Shown here in pieces: positions 53,282 to 63,050 of a DNA stretch of 64,000 nucleotides. The DNA is from Oceanobacillus sp. J11TS1 (lineage in GTDB: Bacteria > Bacillota > Bacilli > Bacillales > Amphibacillaceae): assembly GCF_018333215.1 (NCBI RefSeq), contig NZ_BORO01000009.1, positions 62,001 through 126,000 of the forward strand, in the 5' to 3' direction. The position numbers were made by a program, and so were the translations under genes. The notes under the pieces were generated by a model. The model was not told the DNA's origin, searched no databases, and was given only the letters and a program-made list of their open reading frames with translations. How positions within the stretch are numbered: the first letter of the stretch is position 1; each line of letters opens with the position of its first letter.

Positions 53282-53462
53282 TATCCATTCTCCTTGTATC
53301 ATAAGTGTGTTATTTTTAATCAGGCTAATATCAAAAATAGATTTATGCTTAGTTTTCTATATTAGCATAGCAGGTTTCCCCATCAATTATACAGGATTAC
53401 TAACCATTAATTAATTATTTTTTCTGCTCTTTCCTGATTGTATACAAATTTTCAAAATATAA

Positions 53463-53507
53463 AACACCTCTGGTATAGATATTTTTCATTCTAATACTTG
53501 AGGTGCT
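53463..53507 (-). terminator. probable terminator of the leftward small gene
   Basis: Read leftward, AGCACCTC and GAGGTGTT form an 8-bp stem with one G-T pair and a long AT-rich loop, followed by TTATATTTTG. It lies 140 bases past the stop at 53649. Confidence 0.5.
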
Positions 53508-53648
53508 AGCTGCCTTAGCTGGCCATATTTCCTAATATTATTTTCCAAATACGCTGTGCTTATCTCTTACTATATCAAGAAAATGCTTTTATCTCCCTCC
53601 ATTTAATAATTACAACTTTTTATTATTCTCTCGGAATGAAGTTTTATG

Positions 53649-53900
53649 CTACTCCATTTTGTTTTGAAAGGACTCTAATTTCCTTTCGATTTCCGCGAGT
53701 CTTTCTTCCAATTGCCGATCCTTTTCATCTTGCTCTATATCCGCTTGTACGGCTTCATCAATTGCTAAACTTGCTGCATAAGTACTTACTACGTCTCCTA
53801 TTGTAGTTAATAATCCACCAATTAAAGCTAGCTTTAAACTATAATCGACTCTCACATCCTGTTCCGAATTGGCATAAGTCTTATTCATTTTTTTATCCAA
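53649..53900 (-). CDS. small protein with one membrane helix and a coiled coil
   Basis: Up to 83 residues. A polar N-terminus is followed by one hydrophobic stretch (LKLALIGGLLTTIGDVVSTY) and an acidic, heptad-like helix (DEKDRQLEERLAEIERKLES). The start is unclear: TTG at 53900 or ATG at 53888, neither with a strong ribosome site. I do not recognise the family; the length and pattern resemble small Bacillaceae membrane proteins of unknown role. The regular heptad pattern makes a real gene more likely than a chance ORF. Confidence 0.6.
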   Translation of the reverse strand: MDKKMNKTYANSEQDVRVDYSLKLALIGGLLTTIGDVVSTYAASLAIDEAVQADIEQDEKDRQLEERLAEIERKLESFQNKME

Positions 53901-54056
53901 GCTCTCAACCGTGTTTTGTTATATATTATTCAAGCTGGACGTTTTCGGTTAATAGACACACTCGAAAAAGCGCCACAGCGATAAACTGTGACGCAAAACA
54001 ATTCAAATAGTTGATTAACACAAGATGCAGTGGCTTTTCCACAAGCGTTTTTGCTA

Positions 54057-55736
54057 TTATATTTCCATAACTCCACCAGTGTTTGCAGAAGTTACAAGTT
54101 TCGAATAACGGCCAAGCCATCCTTTTTTCACTTTTGGTTCAAAGCCTTTCCAATTTGCTTTTCGTTTGTCAAATTCTTCATCAGAAATGAGAAGGTTCAT
54201 TTCGCGGTTTTCTAAATCTAATTCAATCATATCCCCATCTTCTACAAATGCAATAGGACCGCCTTCCGCGGCTTCTGGAGAGATATGACCAATGGAAATT
54301 CCTCGTGATGCCCCTGAAAAGCGTCCATCCGTAATTAAACCAACTTTTGCTCCTAAGCCTCGTCCAACAATCTGTGATGTCGGTGCAAGCATTTCTGGCA
54401 TGCCCGGGCCGCCTTTAGGACCTTCATAGCGAATCACAACAACATGGCCTTCTTTTACTTTTCCAGACTCAATTCCTTCCAATGCCTCGTCCTGTGAATC
54501 AAAGCAGATAGCTGGTCCTTTAAAATATCCGCCAACCTCCGGATCAATTGCGCCTACTTTGACAATAGAACCATTCGGTGCCAAGTTTCCAAATAATACG
54601 GCAAGTCCGCCTCGTTCTGTATGTGGATTATCTAATGGATGAATAACATCTTTATCTAAGGTCTCGGAATCCTGAACGTTTTCTCGAATGGTCTGTGCAG
54701 AAACACTTAGACAGTCGCCATTAAATGCACCTGGTTTCTTAAGTAATTCATTAATAATCGCACTAATTCCTCCTGCTCTATCCACATCTTCAATATGATA
54801 ATTGGATGCCGGAGCAACTTTTGCCAAATGCGGAACACGATTTGCAATCTCATTGATGCGTTCAAGCGGATAATCTACTCCTGCTTCGTGCGCAAGTGCC
54901 AATGTATGCAATACCGTATTTGTTGAACCGCCCATCGCCATATCTAGTGCAAAGGCATTATCAATAGCATCTTTTGTTACGATATCACGTGGCTTAATAT
55001 CTTTTTTGATTAATTCCATTAATTGCTTTGCAGAACGTCTTACAAATTCTTTACGCTCTTCCGCAACCGCAAGAATCGTTCCATTTCCAGGAAGCGCCAA
55101 ACCAATTCCTTCTGCCAAACAGTTCATCGAGTTGGCAGTAAACATACCAGAACATGATCCACATGTTGGACATGCATTTTGCTCCAATTCTAATAATCTA
55201 GCTTCATCAATCTGTCCAGATTGATAGGCTCCAACGCCCTCGAAAACAGAGGTCAGTGAAAGCGGGTTACCTGCACTATCCGTTCCTGCCTTCATCGGTC
55301 CACCGCTGACAAAGATGGATGGAATGTTAACACGCAAGGATCCCATCAGCATTCCCGGGGTTATTTTGTCACAGTTCGGAATACAAACCATACCGTCAAA
55401 CCAGTGCGCATTCGCTACCGTTTCTACAGAATCAGCAATAAGCTCACGACTTGGCAAGGAATATCTCATCCCAATATGTCCCATCGCAATCCCATCGTCC
55501 ACGCCAATCGTGTTCATTTCGAATGGGATTCCTCCCGCTTCACGAATTGCCTCTTTTACAATTTTTCCGAATTCTTGCAAGTGAATATGTCCAGGAACAA
55601 TATCTATATAAGAGTTAACCACCAGAATGAATGGTTTCCCCAAGTCCTTTGTTTTTACCCCTGCAGCATGAAGCAGGCTTCGATGTGGTGCACGATCAAC
55701 ACCCTTTTTGATCATATCGCTGCGTAGTTCTGCCAA
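54057..55736 (-). CDS. ilvD: dihydroxy-acid dehydratase
   Basis: 559 residues. It forms 2-ketoisovalerate and 2-keto-3-methylvalerate in valine, leucine and isoleucine synthesis. Iron-sulfur cysteines lie in [12 protein letters not shown] and [19 protein letters not shown]. Other signatures are [14 protein letters not shown] and [19 protein letters not shown]. The start is TTG at 55736 with AGAAGG about 8 bases upstream. It is apart from other ilv/leu genes. A CodY-like box lies 230 bases upstream, and brnQ, importing the end products, is the next gene on the same strand. Confidence 0.96.
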   Translation of the reverse strand: MAELRSDMIKKGVDRAPHRSLLHAAGVKTKDLGKPFILVVNSYIDIVPGHIHLQEFGKIVKEAIREAGGIPFEMNTIGVDDGIAMGHIGMRYSLPSRELIADSVETVANAHWFDGMVCIPNCDKITPGMLMGSLRVNIPSIFVSGGPMKAGTDSAGNPLSLTSVFEGVGAYQSGQIDEARLLELEQNACPTCGSCSGMFTANSMNCLAEGIGLALPGNGTILAVAEERKEFVRRSAKQLMELIKKDIKPRDIVTKDAIDNAFALDMAMGGSTNTVLHTLALAHEAGVDYPLERINEIANRVPHLAKVAPASNYHIEDVDRAGGISAIINELLKKPGAFNGDCLSVSAQTIRENVQDSETLDKDVIHPLDNPHTERGGLAVLFGNLAPNGSIVKVGAIDPEVGGYFKGPAICFDSQDEALEGIESGKVKEGHVVVIRYEGPKGGPGMPEMLAPTSQIVGRGLGAKVGLITDGRFSGASRGISIGHISPEAAEGGPIAFVEDGDMIELDLENREMNLLISDEEFDKRKANWKGFEPKVKKGWLGRYSKLVTSANTGGVMEI

Positions 55737-55965
55737 TTTGAATACCTTCTTTCTACTTTTTTACTAAATGTAGCAATTAGAGATCATACCCTTCCCCACT
55801 TGCTCTGGAATGAATCTGATACGCATCTCGCCTGAAATACTTTCCAAACAGATTTATTTTTCAATCTATTCAGAAAGAAATTTCACAGATGATTATATCG
55901 TGAAGAAACATTCTAATTTTTCTTATTTTACTACTTTTAGCAAGAAATTTATATACCAAAATACA

Positions 55966-55980
55966 AATTTAATGAAAATT
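55966..55980 (-). promoter_or_regulatory. CodY-box candidate upstream of ilvD
   Basis: AATTTTCATTAAATT (leftward reading) differs from the CodY consensus AATTTTCWGAAAATT at two positions. It lies in the 55737-56062 leader of ilvD, where no T-box signature is visible. Confidence 0.5.
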
Positions 55981-56062
55981 TTAAGAGATTTTGACGAAAC
56001 GTGTAATAAAATAGCAAAATGTTGATAAATGAAATTATTTCTCTACGGCATAGCAGGCAATG

Positions 56063-56105
56063 AAAAAACCGACTGAGAGACTTATCGTCTATCAGCCGGT
56101 TTTTG
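56063..56105. terminator. brnQ terminator
   Basis: AAAAAACCGACTGA pairs with TCAGCCGGTTTTT (one G-T pair). A-run and T-run on both sides; it directly follows the brnQ stop. Confidence 0.88.
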
Positions 56106-56112
56106 TTTTTTC

Positions 56113-57450
56113 TTATTTTTTCACCTTAGTAACAATAATCATAATTACTGCAACAATAACCGCTGGCAATAGCCAACCTAAACCTTCTACATAAAGCGGA
56201 AGAACATCGCCAAGGTTATTAATAAGCGTAGCCAACCATTCAGGCAGCCTTATTTCTAATGACTTATAAAGTGCTACAAGACCGTCGATGATACTGAAAA
56301 TGAAAGTTACTGCAATCGTCGGAATGTACACAAGCCGCGAATGGTTGAAAAATGGTGATACAAAAGTTAATAATACTAATACCATAGCCAGCGGATATAA
56401 GAACATCAGCACTGGGGTAGAAAAAGTAATAATATTTTCCAATCCAAAATTAGCTATTACAAATGTTAAAATCGAAAAGAAAAAAACCAATGGTTTATAA
56501 GCAAGAGCCGGAAATAAAGAATGGAAATACTCTGCATTTGCTGTAATCAGTCCAATGGCAGTGGTCAAACAAGCTAATATAATAATAGCTGCCAGCAAAA
56601 TACCGCCAAACGTACCAAAGTAATGGGAAGCTGCACCACTTAACACAGGCCCGCCATTATCAAACACACCTAATTCCACCACACTTGTCGCACCTAGATA
56701 GGAAATTCCTACATAAATGATAACTAGTAAAGCTGTTGACATTAAACCAATTTTAGTAACAGCAGAAAGAATTTGATTATTATTTGTAATTCCAAAACCT
56801 TTTATAACGTTAATAATAATAATCCCAAATACAAGCGCAGCTAACGCATCCATGGTATTATATCCTTCTAAAAACCCTGTGAAGAAGGCTGACGATTGAT
56901 ATGTTTCATCCGGTGACTGGATAGAACCCATCGGATTGAAAAATGCGACGGCTAATAAAATGATCAGCAAAATAACAAGCGCCGGCGCCAAGAATTTTCC
57001 TACATTATCAACAATTTTCGACGGGAATAATGAGAAAAGTAATGTGATTAAGAAAAAACAAGCGCTAAAAATCAATAAACCTGTCTGGTGGGATTCCTCA
57101 TTCAGATAAGGCCCAATGCCGACTTCAAAAGCAACTGTTCCTGTTCTTGGTGCTGCAAAGAATGGCCCAATTGTTAGATAGAGCAACGCTGTAAATACTA
57201 CTCCATATACAGGATGGACACGACTCGCAAGTTCCTGCAGATTATTTTTCCCAGAGAAGCCCATCGCCATAATACCTAAGAAAGGGAGTCCTACTCCAGT
57301 TACTAAGAAGCCGATAACAGCTGGTGCCAGGTTATCACCTGAGAGTTGTCCTAACTGAGCTGGAAAAATCAGATTCCCTGCTCCAAAAAATAAAGCAAAT
57401 AGCATAAATGCAATTGCTAAATAGTTACTTTTACGCAGTTTGGTGTTCAT
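56113..57450 (-). CDS. brnQ: branched-chain amino acid transport system II carrier protein
   Basis: 445 residues and 12 helices of the LIVCS family, sodium-coupled importers of leucine, isoleucine and valine. Characteristic blocks are FGAGNLIFPAQLGQLSG in helix 1, VTGVGLPFLGIMAMGFSG, and TIGPFFAAPRTGTVAFEVG. ACLTTAIGLITANAEYFHSL is the conserved helix 8 region. A ribosome site, AGGAGG, precedes the ATG closely. It lies upstream of ilvD on the same strand but is separated by a terminator. CodY control is common for this family; I find no clear box at its own promoter. Confidence 0.94.
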   Translation of the reverse strand: MNTKLRKSNYLAIAFMLFALFFGAGNLIFPAQLGQLSGDNLAPAVIGFLVTGVGLPFLGIMAMGFSGKNNLQELASRVHPVYGVVFTALLYLTIGPFFAAPRTGTVAFEVGIGPYLNEESHQTGLLIFSACFFLITLLFSLFPSKIVDNVGKFLAPALVILLIILLAVAFFNPMGSIQSPDETYQSSAFFTGFLEGYNTMDALAALVFGIIIINVIKGFGITNNNQILSAVTKIGLMSTALLVIIYVGISYLGATSVVELGVFDNGGPVLSGAASHYFGTFGGILLAAIIILACLTTAIGLITANAEYFHSLFPALAYKPLVFFFSILTFVIANFGLENIITFSTPVLMFLYPLAMVLVLLTFVSPFFNHSRLVYIPTIAVTFIFSIIDGLVALYKSLEIRLPEWLATLINNLGDVLPLYVEGLGWLLPAVIVAVIMIIVTKVKK

Positions 57451-57716
57451 TATATTCCTCCTACCTCCAAACCAAAAAATTCTTGGAATTATCTAATTAT
57501 TTAACATAATTTGACGCGAATTTTATCTTACTACTTTCACGTATGAAATGCAACGTAAATACGGATATTTTGTTAAATAGGAAGAATAAACTATCAAAAT
57601 AGGAACAAACGAACTTTTGCTTATTTTCTTTCCATATAGACAAGCACTCTGGAACCTTATAATATTAGACATAATCATCACATTCACAAACTACTATATA
57701 AAGAGGTTGATAGACT

Positions 57717-58892
57717 ATGAAATTATCACGACGCGTACAGCAGCTTCCTTCCCAATTCTTTGCATCCCTTGCCGGAAAAGTAGCTGCTGCAATCGATGAA
57801 GGAAGAGACATTATTAACTTAGGTCAAGGAAACCCAGACCAGCCGACACCTGCACATATTATCTGGGCACTTCAGGAAAGCGCTGAAGACCCTGCGACAC
57901 ATAAATACTCGCCATTCCGGGGCACAGATGAATTAAAACAAGCGGCAGCTCAGTTTTATAAAAGAGAGTATGATGTCGATTTAGATCCAGATTCAGAAAT
58001 TGCGATCCTTTTTGGAAGCAAAGCCGGCTTAGTTGAACTGCCATTAGCTTTAATGAATGAAGGCGAATTGATGCTTTTACCAGACCCTGGCTATCCAGAT
58101 TATCTGTCCAGTGTACCATTAGCGAATGTTACTTATGACACCTTTGCATTGTTAGAGGAAAATAACTTTTTGCCTGACTATCGTGCCTTAACCGATGAAC
58201 AAAAAGAGCTTGCTAAGCTGCTATATCTCAATTATCCAAATAATCCAACCGGAGCAATTGCAACAAAAGAGTTCTTTGAAGAAACTATAGCGCTCGCACA
58301 GGAAAATGAGATTGGCATTGTTCATGATTTTGCTTATGGAGCAATTGGTTTTGACGGGCACCAGCCAATAAGTTTCCTGCAAACAGAAGGGGCTAAAGAT
58401 GTGGGAATTGAGCTATATACCCTGTCCAAAACGTATAATATGGCAGGCTGGCGTGTTGGCTTTGCTGCCGGAAATAAAGATATGATTGAAGCAATAAACA
58501 TTCTGCAAGATCATTTATTTGTCAGCCTCTTCCCAGCAATTCAAACAGCAGCTGCAGAAGCCTTGTCAGGCGACCAAAGCTGTGTATCCGGCCTCGTAAA
58601 ACTCTATGAAAAACGCCGGCATGTCTTAATCGAAGAATGCAATCGTATTGGCTGGGAAGTTACCGCACCAAAAGGATCCTTCTTTGCTTGGCTCCCTGTT
58701 CCAGCAGCGTTTACCAGTGAATCATTTACCGATTATTTGTTAAAAGAAGCAGATGTTGCAGTTGCAGCAGGAAACGGATTTGGGAAAAACGGAGAAGGTT
58801 ATATACGCGTCGGATTACTTGTCGAGGACAATCGTATTCGTGAAGCAATTCGCCGTATCGATAAGTTACAATTATTTGAAAGAAAATATTGA
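57717..58892 (+). CDS. PLP-dependent class I/II aminotransferase, MtnE-like
   Basis: 391 residues, fold type I. The PLP lysine lies in YTLSKTYNMAGWRVGFAAG, the cofactor Asp/Tyr pair in HDFAYGAIGF, and LYLNYPNNPTGA binds the substrate carboxylate region. The whole sequence runs parallel to B. subtilis MtnE (QFFA-L-KV-AAI; NLGQGNPDQPTP), the transaminase that makes methionine from 4-methylthio-2-oxobutyrate in methionine salvage. The S-box methionine-uptake operon directly after it fits, but no S-box precedes this gene and other mtn genes are absent. A broader role remains possible. AAGAGG precedes the ATG. Confidence 0.85.
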   Translation: MKLSRRVQQLPSQFFASLAGKVAAAIDEGRDIINLGQGNPDQPTPAHIIWALQESAEDPATHKYSPFRGTDELKQAAAQFYKREYDVDLDPDSEIAILFGSKAGLVELPLALMNEGELMLLPDPGYPDYLSSVPLANVTYDTFALLEENNFLPDYRALTDEQKELAKLLYLNYPNNPTGAIATKEFFEETIALAQENEIGIVHDFAYGAIGFDGHQPISFLQTEGAKDVGIELYTLSKTYNMAGWRVGFAAGNKDMIEAINILQDHLFVSLFPAIQTAAAEALSGDQSCVSGLVKLYEKRRHVLIEECNRIGWEVTAPKGSFFAWLPVPAAFTSESFTDYLLKEADVAVAAGNGFGKNGEGYIRVGLLVEDNRIREAIRRIDKLQLFERKY

Positions 58893-58947
58893 CGAATCTT
58901 GTAAAATAAGCTATTTTTAAGTAATACAATTCAAATTAATGTTTCAC

Positions 58948-59105
58948 CTCTTATCCAGAGTAGCTGAGGGACTGGCCCATTGAAGCTCGGCAACCTTACT
59001 TAAAAAAGGTGCTAATTCCAGCAAGACAATCGTCTTGAAAGATGAGAGCAGAAAATAAATCCTTATTTTCGTGCCTCTCTTTTCTATAGAGAGGCTCTTT
59101 TTTTA
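58948..59105 (+). promoter_or_regulatory. S-box (SAM-I) riboswitch with terminator
   Basis: CTCTTATCCAGAGTAGCTGA, GGGACTGGCCCATTGAAGCT and CGGCAACC are the SAM-I landmarks, with GGTGCTAATTCCAGCA and GATGAGAG (to 59048) closing P1. The terminator is GCCTCTC/GAGAGGC plus T7 (59072-59105). It controls metN-metP by premature termination when SAM is high. The remainder of the 58893-59218 gap carries nothing else. Confidence 0.96.
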
Positions 59106-59218
59106 CACATATAAAACGAGCCAATACTTTTTTGAATGAATTGTACCAATTTTACATCAAGGCGAAAAGGAGAACGATTCCTCGTTGCTGATAGGTAGAA
59201 AGGCAGGAAGAACAGCAG

Positions 59219-60238
59219 ATGATTAAGTTAGAGAATGTCACCAAGGTTTTCCCTTCCAAAAAAGGGAAAAATGTTACTGCATTAGATAATGTGTCGATTC
59301 GTGTCAATAAAGGAGAGATTCATGGCGTTATCGGCTATAGCGGTGCGGGAAAAAGTACGTTAATACGATGCGTCAATTTACTGGAATCCCCTTCTAAAGG
59401 GAAGGTATGGATTGATGGGATTGATATAACCAAATTACCCAAAGAAAAACTTCGGCAAACACGACAAAAAGTCGGCATGATTTTTCAACATTTTAATTTA
59501 TTAAAAACAGCTACAGTCTACGACAATATTGCTATCCCTTTAAAATTGCTCGGCGTACCAAAATCAAAGATTGCTGAGCGGGTAAATAAATATTTAGAAA
59601 TTGTTGATTTAGCCGAGAAAAAAGACTCTTATCCTTCGCAGCTTTCTGGTGGTCAAAAACAGCGTGTAGCCATTGCCCGGGCACTTTCTCAAGAGCCACA
59701 AGTGCTTCTAAGTGATGAAGCAACCAGTGCACTGGATCCAGAGACAACAAATTCTATTTTGGACTTACTGTTGAAAATCAATGAAGATTTGGGAATTACG
59801 ATTCTATTAATCACCCATGAAATGAATGTGATTCAAAAAATATGCGATTACGTTTACGTTATTGAAAAAGGAAATCTAATTGAGCAAGGGCCAACGATTG
59901 ATCTGTTTTCCAAGCCAAAGCAGCCAACAACGAAAAAATTTCTCAATACGATTTCACAACGTAAATTATCAGACAGATTAGTTCATGACTTGAATTTAGA
60001 CGGAAAAGTAATTCGTTTAACCTTTCTGGGCGGAAATACAGGACAACCGCTTTTATCTAAGGTTACACAGCAGTTTTATGTAGAGCCAAATATTCTGAGC
60101 GCGAATATTATCGAATTAAAAAATGGTATCGTCGGGAATCTCGTCGTTCATTTAACTGGCAACGATCATCAGATAGAACAATCACTCTCTTTCTTGCGCG
60201 AACAAGGCGTAGAAGTAGAAGAAGTAGGGGGTAAATAA
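59219..60238 (+). CDS. metN: methionine ABC transporter ATP-binding protein
   Basis: 339 residues. An ABC ATPase (Walker A GYSGAGKSTLIRCVNLLE; signature LSGGQKQRVAIARALSQ; Walker B VLLSDEATSALDPET) followed by the C-terminal NIL/ACT-like domain (about 265-339) through which methionine inhibits the MetNI transporter in E. coli. It is first after the S-box. GGCAGGAAG lies upstream of the ATG. The permease gene follows two bases after the stop. The usual MetQ lipoprotein gene is not adjacent and must be elsewhere. Confidence 0.96.
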   Translation: MIKLENVTKVFPSKKGKNVTALDNVSIRVNKGEIHGVIGYSGAGKSTLIRCVNLLESPSKGKVWIDGIDITKLPKEKLRQTRQKVGMIFQHFNLLKTATVYDNIAIPLKLLGVPKSKIAERVNKYLEIVDLAEKKDSYPSQLSGGQKQRVAIARALSQEPQVLLSDEATSALDPETTNSILDLLLKINEDLGITILLITHEMNVIQKICDYVYVIEKGNLIEQGPTIDLFSKPKQPTTKKFLNTISQRKLSDRLVHDLNLDGKVIRLTFLGGNTGQPLLSKVTQQFYVEPNILSANIIELKNGIVGNLVVHLTGNDHQIEQSLSFLREQGVEVEEVGGK

Positions 60239-60240
60239 AC

Positions 60241-60903
60241 ATGCAAGAATTTATAGATAACTGGCTGCCATTGTTTCCACAAGCTATTAAAGAAACGTTT
60301 CAAATGGTAGTTATCTCACTATTTTTCTCTGTTATTATAGGTGTCATTTTAGCGATTCTATTAATTTTGACACGTCCAGGACAACCTTTGCAAAATAAAT
60401 TTGTCTATCAAACATTGAACTTACTGATTAATGTGATTCGTTCGATTCCATTTATTATTCTCTTATTCTTTATGCTGCCATTTACAAAGCTGTTAGTAGG
60501 TGTAACCATTGGTGTTAAAGGGGTTATCGTTCCGCTTGTTGTAAATGCAGCTCCTTACATCGCCAGACTGATTGAATCCTCTCTACTAGAGGTTAACCAA
60601 GGCGTTATTGAAGCGTACCGAGCGATGGGAATAAAAACACACCAAATTATTTGGAATGTCATGCTGCGCGAAGCTAGACCAGCAATTATCCTTGCTTTAA
60701 CCATTGCCACAATTAGTATTATTGGGGCGACTGCCATGGCAGGTTTAGTTGGAGCCGGCGGTTTAGGCGATCTTGCTTATCGTTTTGGTCATCTGCGTTA
60801 TGAAGCAGACGTAATGTATGTCACTGTTATTCTCCTAATCATTATCGTTCAAGGTGTTCAATCCATCGGAAACCGTCTCGCCGAACGCATGAAAAAAGAT
60901 TAA
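60241..60903 (+). CDS. metP: methionine ABC transporter permease
   Basis: 220 residues with five membrane helices of the MetI/MetP class (methionine uptake). The ATPase-contact EAA loop is EAYRAMGIKTHQIIWNVMLR, and ATISIIGATAMAGLVGAGG is the conserved helix before the C-terminus. It is immediately downstream of metN and under the same S-box. The next gene, an alpha-hydroxy-acid oxidase, begins 15 bases later and probably lies in the same transcript, which is unusual. Confidence 0.95.
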   Translation: MQEFIDNWLPLFPQAIKETFQMVVISLFFSVIIGVILAILLILTRPGQPLQNKFVYQTLNLLINVIRSIPFIILLFFMLPFTKLLVGVTIGVKGVIVPLVVNAAPYIARLIESSLLEVNQGVIEAYRAMGIKTHQIIWNVMLREARPAIILALTIATISIIGATAMAGLVGAGGLGDLAYRFGHLRYEADVMYVTVILLIIIVQGVQSIGNRLAERMKKD

Positions 60904-60918
60904 AATGGAGGCTAAAAC

Positions 60919-62058
60919 ATGTCGACACCCAAACAAGAAGGCTCTTTTTTAGAGCATATAACGATACAGGATTCCTTTCCAATTGGAACCGCAAGCCTAG
61001 AAGAAGCAGCAAGAAACACCTTGCCAGAAGAAGTATTTAGTCATGTTCACTCAGGTGCAGGCGGACAGGAAACATTAAGAAAAAATAGAAAAGCTTTCGA
61101 AAAATATTCCATCGTCCCTAGATTTTTAAACAATGTATCTATTGTAGACACTTCTATTCGTATTTTTGGAAAAGAATATGCGTACCCATTTATGGTAGCG
61201 CCTATTGGTCATTTAAAGATGGTTCATGAGGAACCCGACTATGCGGTTGCAAACGTTGCTGCTTCTATGAATATTCCATATATCCAAAGTACCGTTACCG
61301 CAAGATCTATCGAAGAAATTTCAGAAGCTGTTCCTAAAGGACCCAAATGGTTTCAGTTATATTGGTCAAGTAATGCCGCTATTTCCTACAGTATGGTAGA
61401 TCGAGCTGAAAAAGCAGGCTATGAAGCTATTGTTGTTACAGTGGATACCGTCATGCTTGGATGGCGTGAGGAAGATATGCGCCATCGGTACTCCCCTTTG
61501 AAAAAAGGTTATGGGAAAGCAAATTATGTACAGGATCCAGCATTTCAAAAAGGATTAAAGGACGGACAAGATGCGATTGATTCGATTATTGAAAATCTGC
61601 ATCACCCGCATCTGGTTTGGGATAATCTCGCAGAATTGCGTCAACATACCAAACTGCCAATCTTTTTAAAAGGAATCCTCCACCCTGAAGATGCAAAACA
61701 AGCAATAAAATCAGGTATGGATGGGATTATTGTTTCCAATCATGGCGGCAGACAAATGGACGGGATTATTCCGAGTTTAGAAGCTTTGCCAAGTATTCGG
61801 GAAACAGTCGGACGGGATTTTCCACTCCTTTTTGATAGCGGTATTCGCCGGGGAGTGGATGTCATCAAAGCCCTTGCACTTGGAGCTGATGCGGTTTTAC
61901 TTGGACGTCCTTATGTATATGCGCTGGCTCTTCAAGGAGAAGCAGGCGTTCAGAAATTATTTGCTAATCTGGTCCAAGAAATTTCCGTATCCATGACATT
62001 ATCCGGAGCCAAAAACATTCAAGAAGTCAAACAGCTGACTTTAAAAAATTCTAAATAA
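60919..62058 (+). CDS. FMN-dependent alpha-hydroxy-acid oxidase/dehydrogenase (lactate-oxidase-like)
   Basis: 379 residues, a TIM-barrel FMN protein of the glycolate/lactate oxidase family. The catalytic His and substrate Arg lie in GIIVSNHGGRQMDG, the FMN Lys in LPIFLKGILHPED, and FMVAPIGHLKMVHEEPDYAV and LGRPYVYALA are further family blocks. It oxidises an L-2-hydroxy acid to the 2-keto acid. Fifteen bases after metP and ahead of any terminator, it is likely under S-box control. A 2-hydroxy analogue of methionine could then be its substrate; this is inference from position only. AATGGAGG precedes the ATG. Confidence 0.88.
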   Translation: MSTPKQEGSFLEHITIQDSFPIGTASLEEAARNTLPEEVFSHVHSGAGGQETLRKNRKAFEKYSIVPRFLNNVSIVDTSIRIFGKEYAYPFMVAPIGHLKMVHEEPDYAVANVAASMNIPYIQSTVTARSIEEISEAVPKGPKWFQLYWSSNAAISYSMVDRAEKAGYEAIVVTVDTVMLGWREEDMRHRYSPLKKGYGKANYVQDPAFQKGLKDGQDAIDSIIENLHHPHLVWDNLAELRQHTKLPIFLKGILHPEDAKQAIKSGMDGIIVSNHGGRQMDGIIPSLEALPSIRETVGRDFPLLFDSGIRRGVDVIKALALGADAVLLGRPYVYALALQGEAGVQKLFANLVQEISVSMTLSGAKNIQEVKQLTLKNSK

Positions 62059-62069
62059 TTAATAGATAT

Positions 62070-62104
62070 AGAGGGCGTACTCTTGACGGAGTCGCTCTTT
62101 TCTT
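62070..62104 (+). terminator. terminator of the metNP-oxidase transcript
   Basis: AGAGGGCGTACTC pairs with GAGTCGCTCT (two single bulges) around TTGACG, followed by TTTTCTTT. Confidence 0.75.
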
Positions 62105-62166
62105 TCATGCTTGAAAATGAAATATTTTGAAGAATGAAAGAATCAATAGAAAAGGAGACAACGATA

Positions 62167-62937
62167 ATGAGTAAGATTTCCGAAATTTTAGTACATATTG
62201 AAACTGCTTACCGCACACAACAACCAGTACCCTTTATTCGTGATAACTATCCTATCAGTGAAGAAGAAGCATATCAGGTACAACATGCTTTCATAGAGAG
62301 ACGCGTTCATAAAGGCGATGCAGTTGCCGGATACAAAATAAGCATGACCAGTAAAGAGACGCAAGCCATTGCCAATACAAATGAGCCAGCTTATGGAACA
62401 ATCCTGACTTCTCACATTTTACAAGCTGATACGGAATATGCATTATTTCATTTATTCCAGCCTTTAATTGAGCCAGAGCTCATTTTTTTCGTCAACGAAG
62501 ATATAACTGCAAGTGCAGATACTCAAGAAATCATTGAAAAAACATCTATCGCCCCAGGGATTGAGATTCCGGATGCGAGATATATCGACTGGTTCCCTCA
62601 TTTCTCATTAATCGATTTACTCGCTGATAATACAGCGACAGGAAGAATTGTTGTCGGAGATCCCGTACCGACTCCTAGCTTTGAAAAACTCGGGGCTGTT
62701 GACTTAGATTTAAAATACAATGGCATACCCACACATACTGGGAGCTCTAGCGCTGTTTTAGGTAACCCAGTTTATGCAGTTAAATGGCTTATAGAAAAAC
62801 TCGCTGAGCATAATAGATCGCTTCAAAAAGGTATGGTTATTTCTTCAGGAACATTTATACCTCCATTCCGAGCAAAAGCAGGAGAATATATCACTAGTTA
62901 CAGGGATATTGGTGAGGTTAAGATTACACTGATATAG
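62167..62937 (+). CDS. 2-keto-4-pentenoate hydratase / fumarylacetoacetate hydrolase superfamily protein
   Basis: 256 residues of the MhpD/HpaH hydratase class. VAGYKISMTSKETQAIANTN, the metal-ligand region PLIEPELIFFVNED, PGIEIPDARYIDW and SSSAVLGNPVYAVKWL are the expected blocks. Such enzymes add water to 2-oxopent-4-enoate-type products of aromatic breakdown; no other genes of such a pathway are near, so the physiological substrate is unclear. The start is ATG 62167, nine bases after AAAGGAG. It lies behind a terminator and is probably its own transcript. Confidence 0.85.
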   Translation: MSKISEILVHIETAYRTQQPVPFIRDNYPISEEEAYQVQHAFIERRVHKGDAVAGYKISMTSKETQAIANTNEPAYGTILTSHILQADTEYALFHLFQPLIEPELIFFVNEDITASADTQEIIEKTSIAPGIEIPDARYIDWFPHFSLIDLLADNTATGRIVVGDPVPTPSFEKLGAVDLDLKYNGIPTHTGSSSAVLGNPVYAVKWLIEKLAEHNRSLQKGMVISSGTFIPPFRAKAGEYITSYRDIGEVKITLI

Positions 62938-63050
62938 GCGTTCTTAAAGGAATTATTCATAGCTAAGGAGTAATGTCATCAATGTTGTCAGGTTAACAAA
63001 AATCATTAAATATTAAACTCAAGACGAATAGAAGTGAAACTAGCTAGCGA

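Noticed and set aside
55737-56112. T-box leader for ilvD
   Set aside because: No T-box sequence (AGGGTGGNACCGCG type) on the leftward strand.
57451-57716. S-box before the MtnE-like gene
   Set aside because: None of the SAM-I landmarks occurs in this gap; the only one is downstream, before metN.
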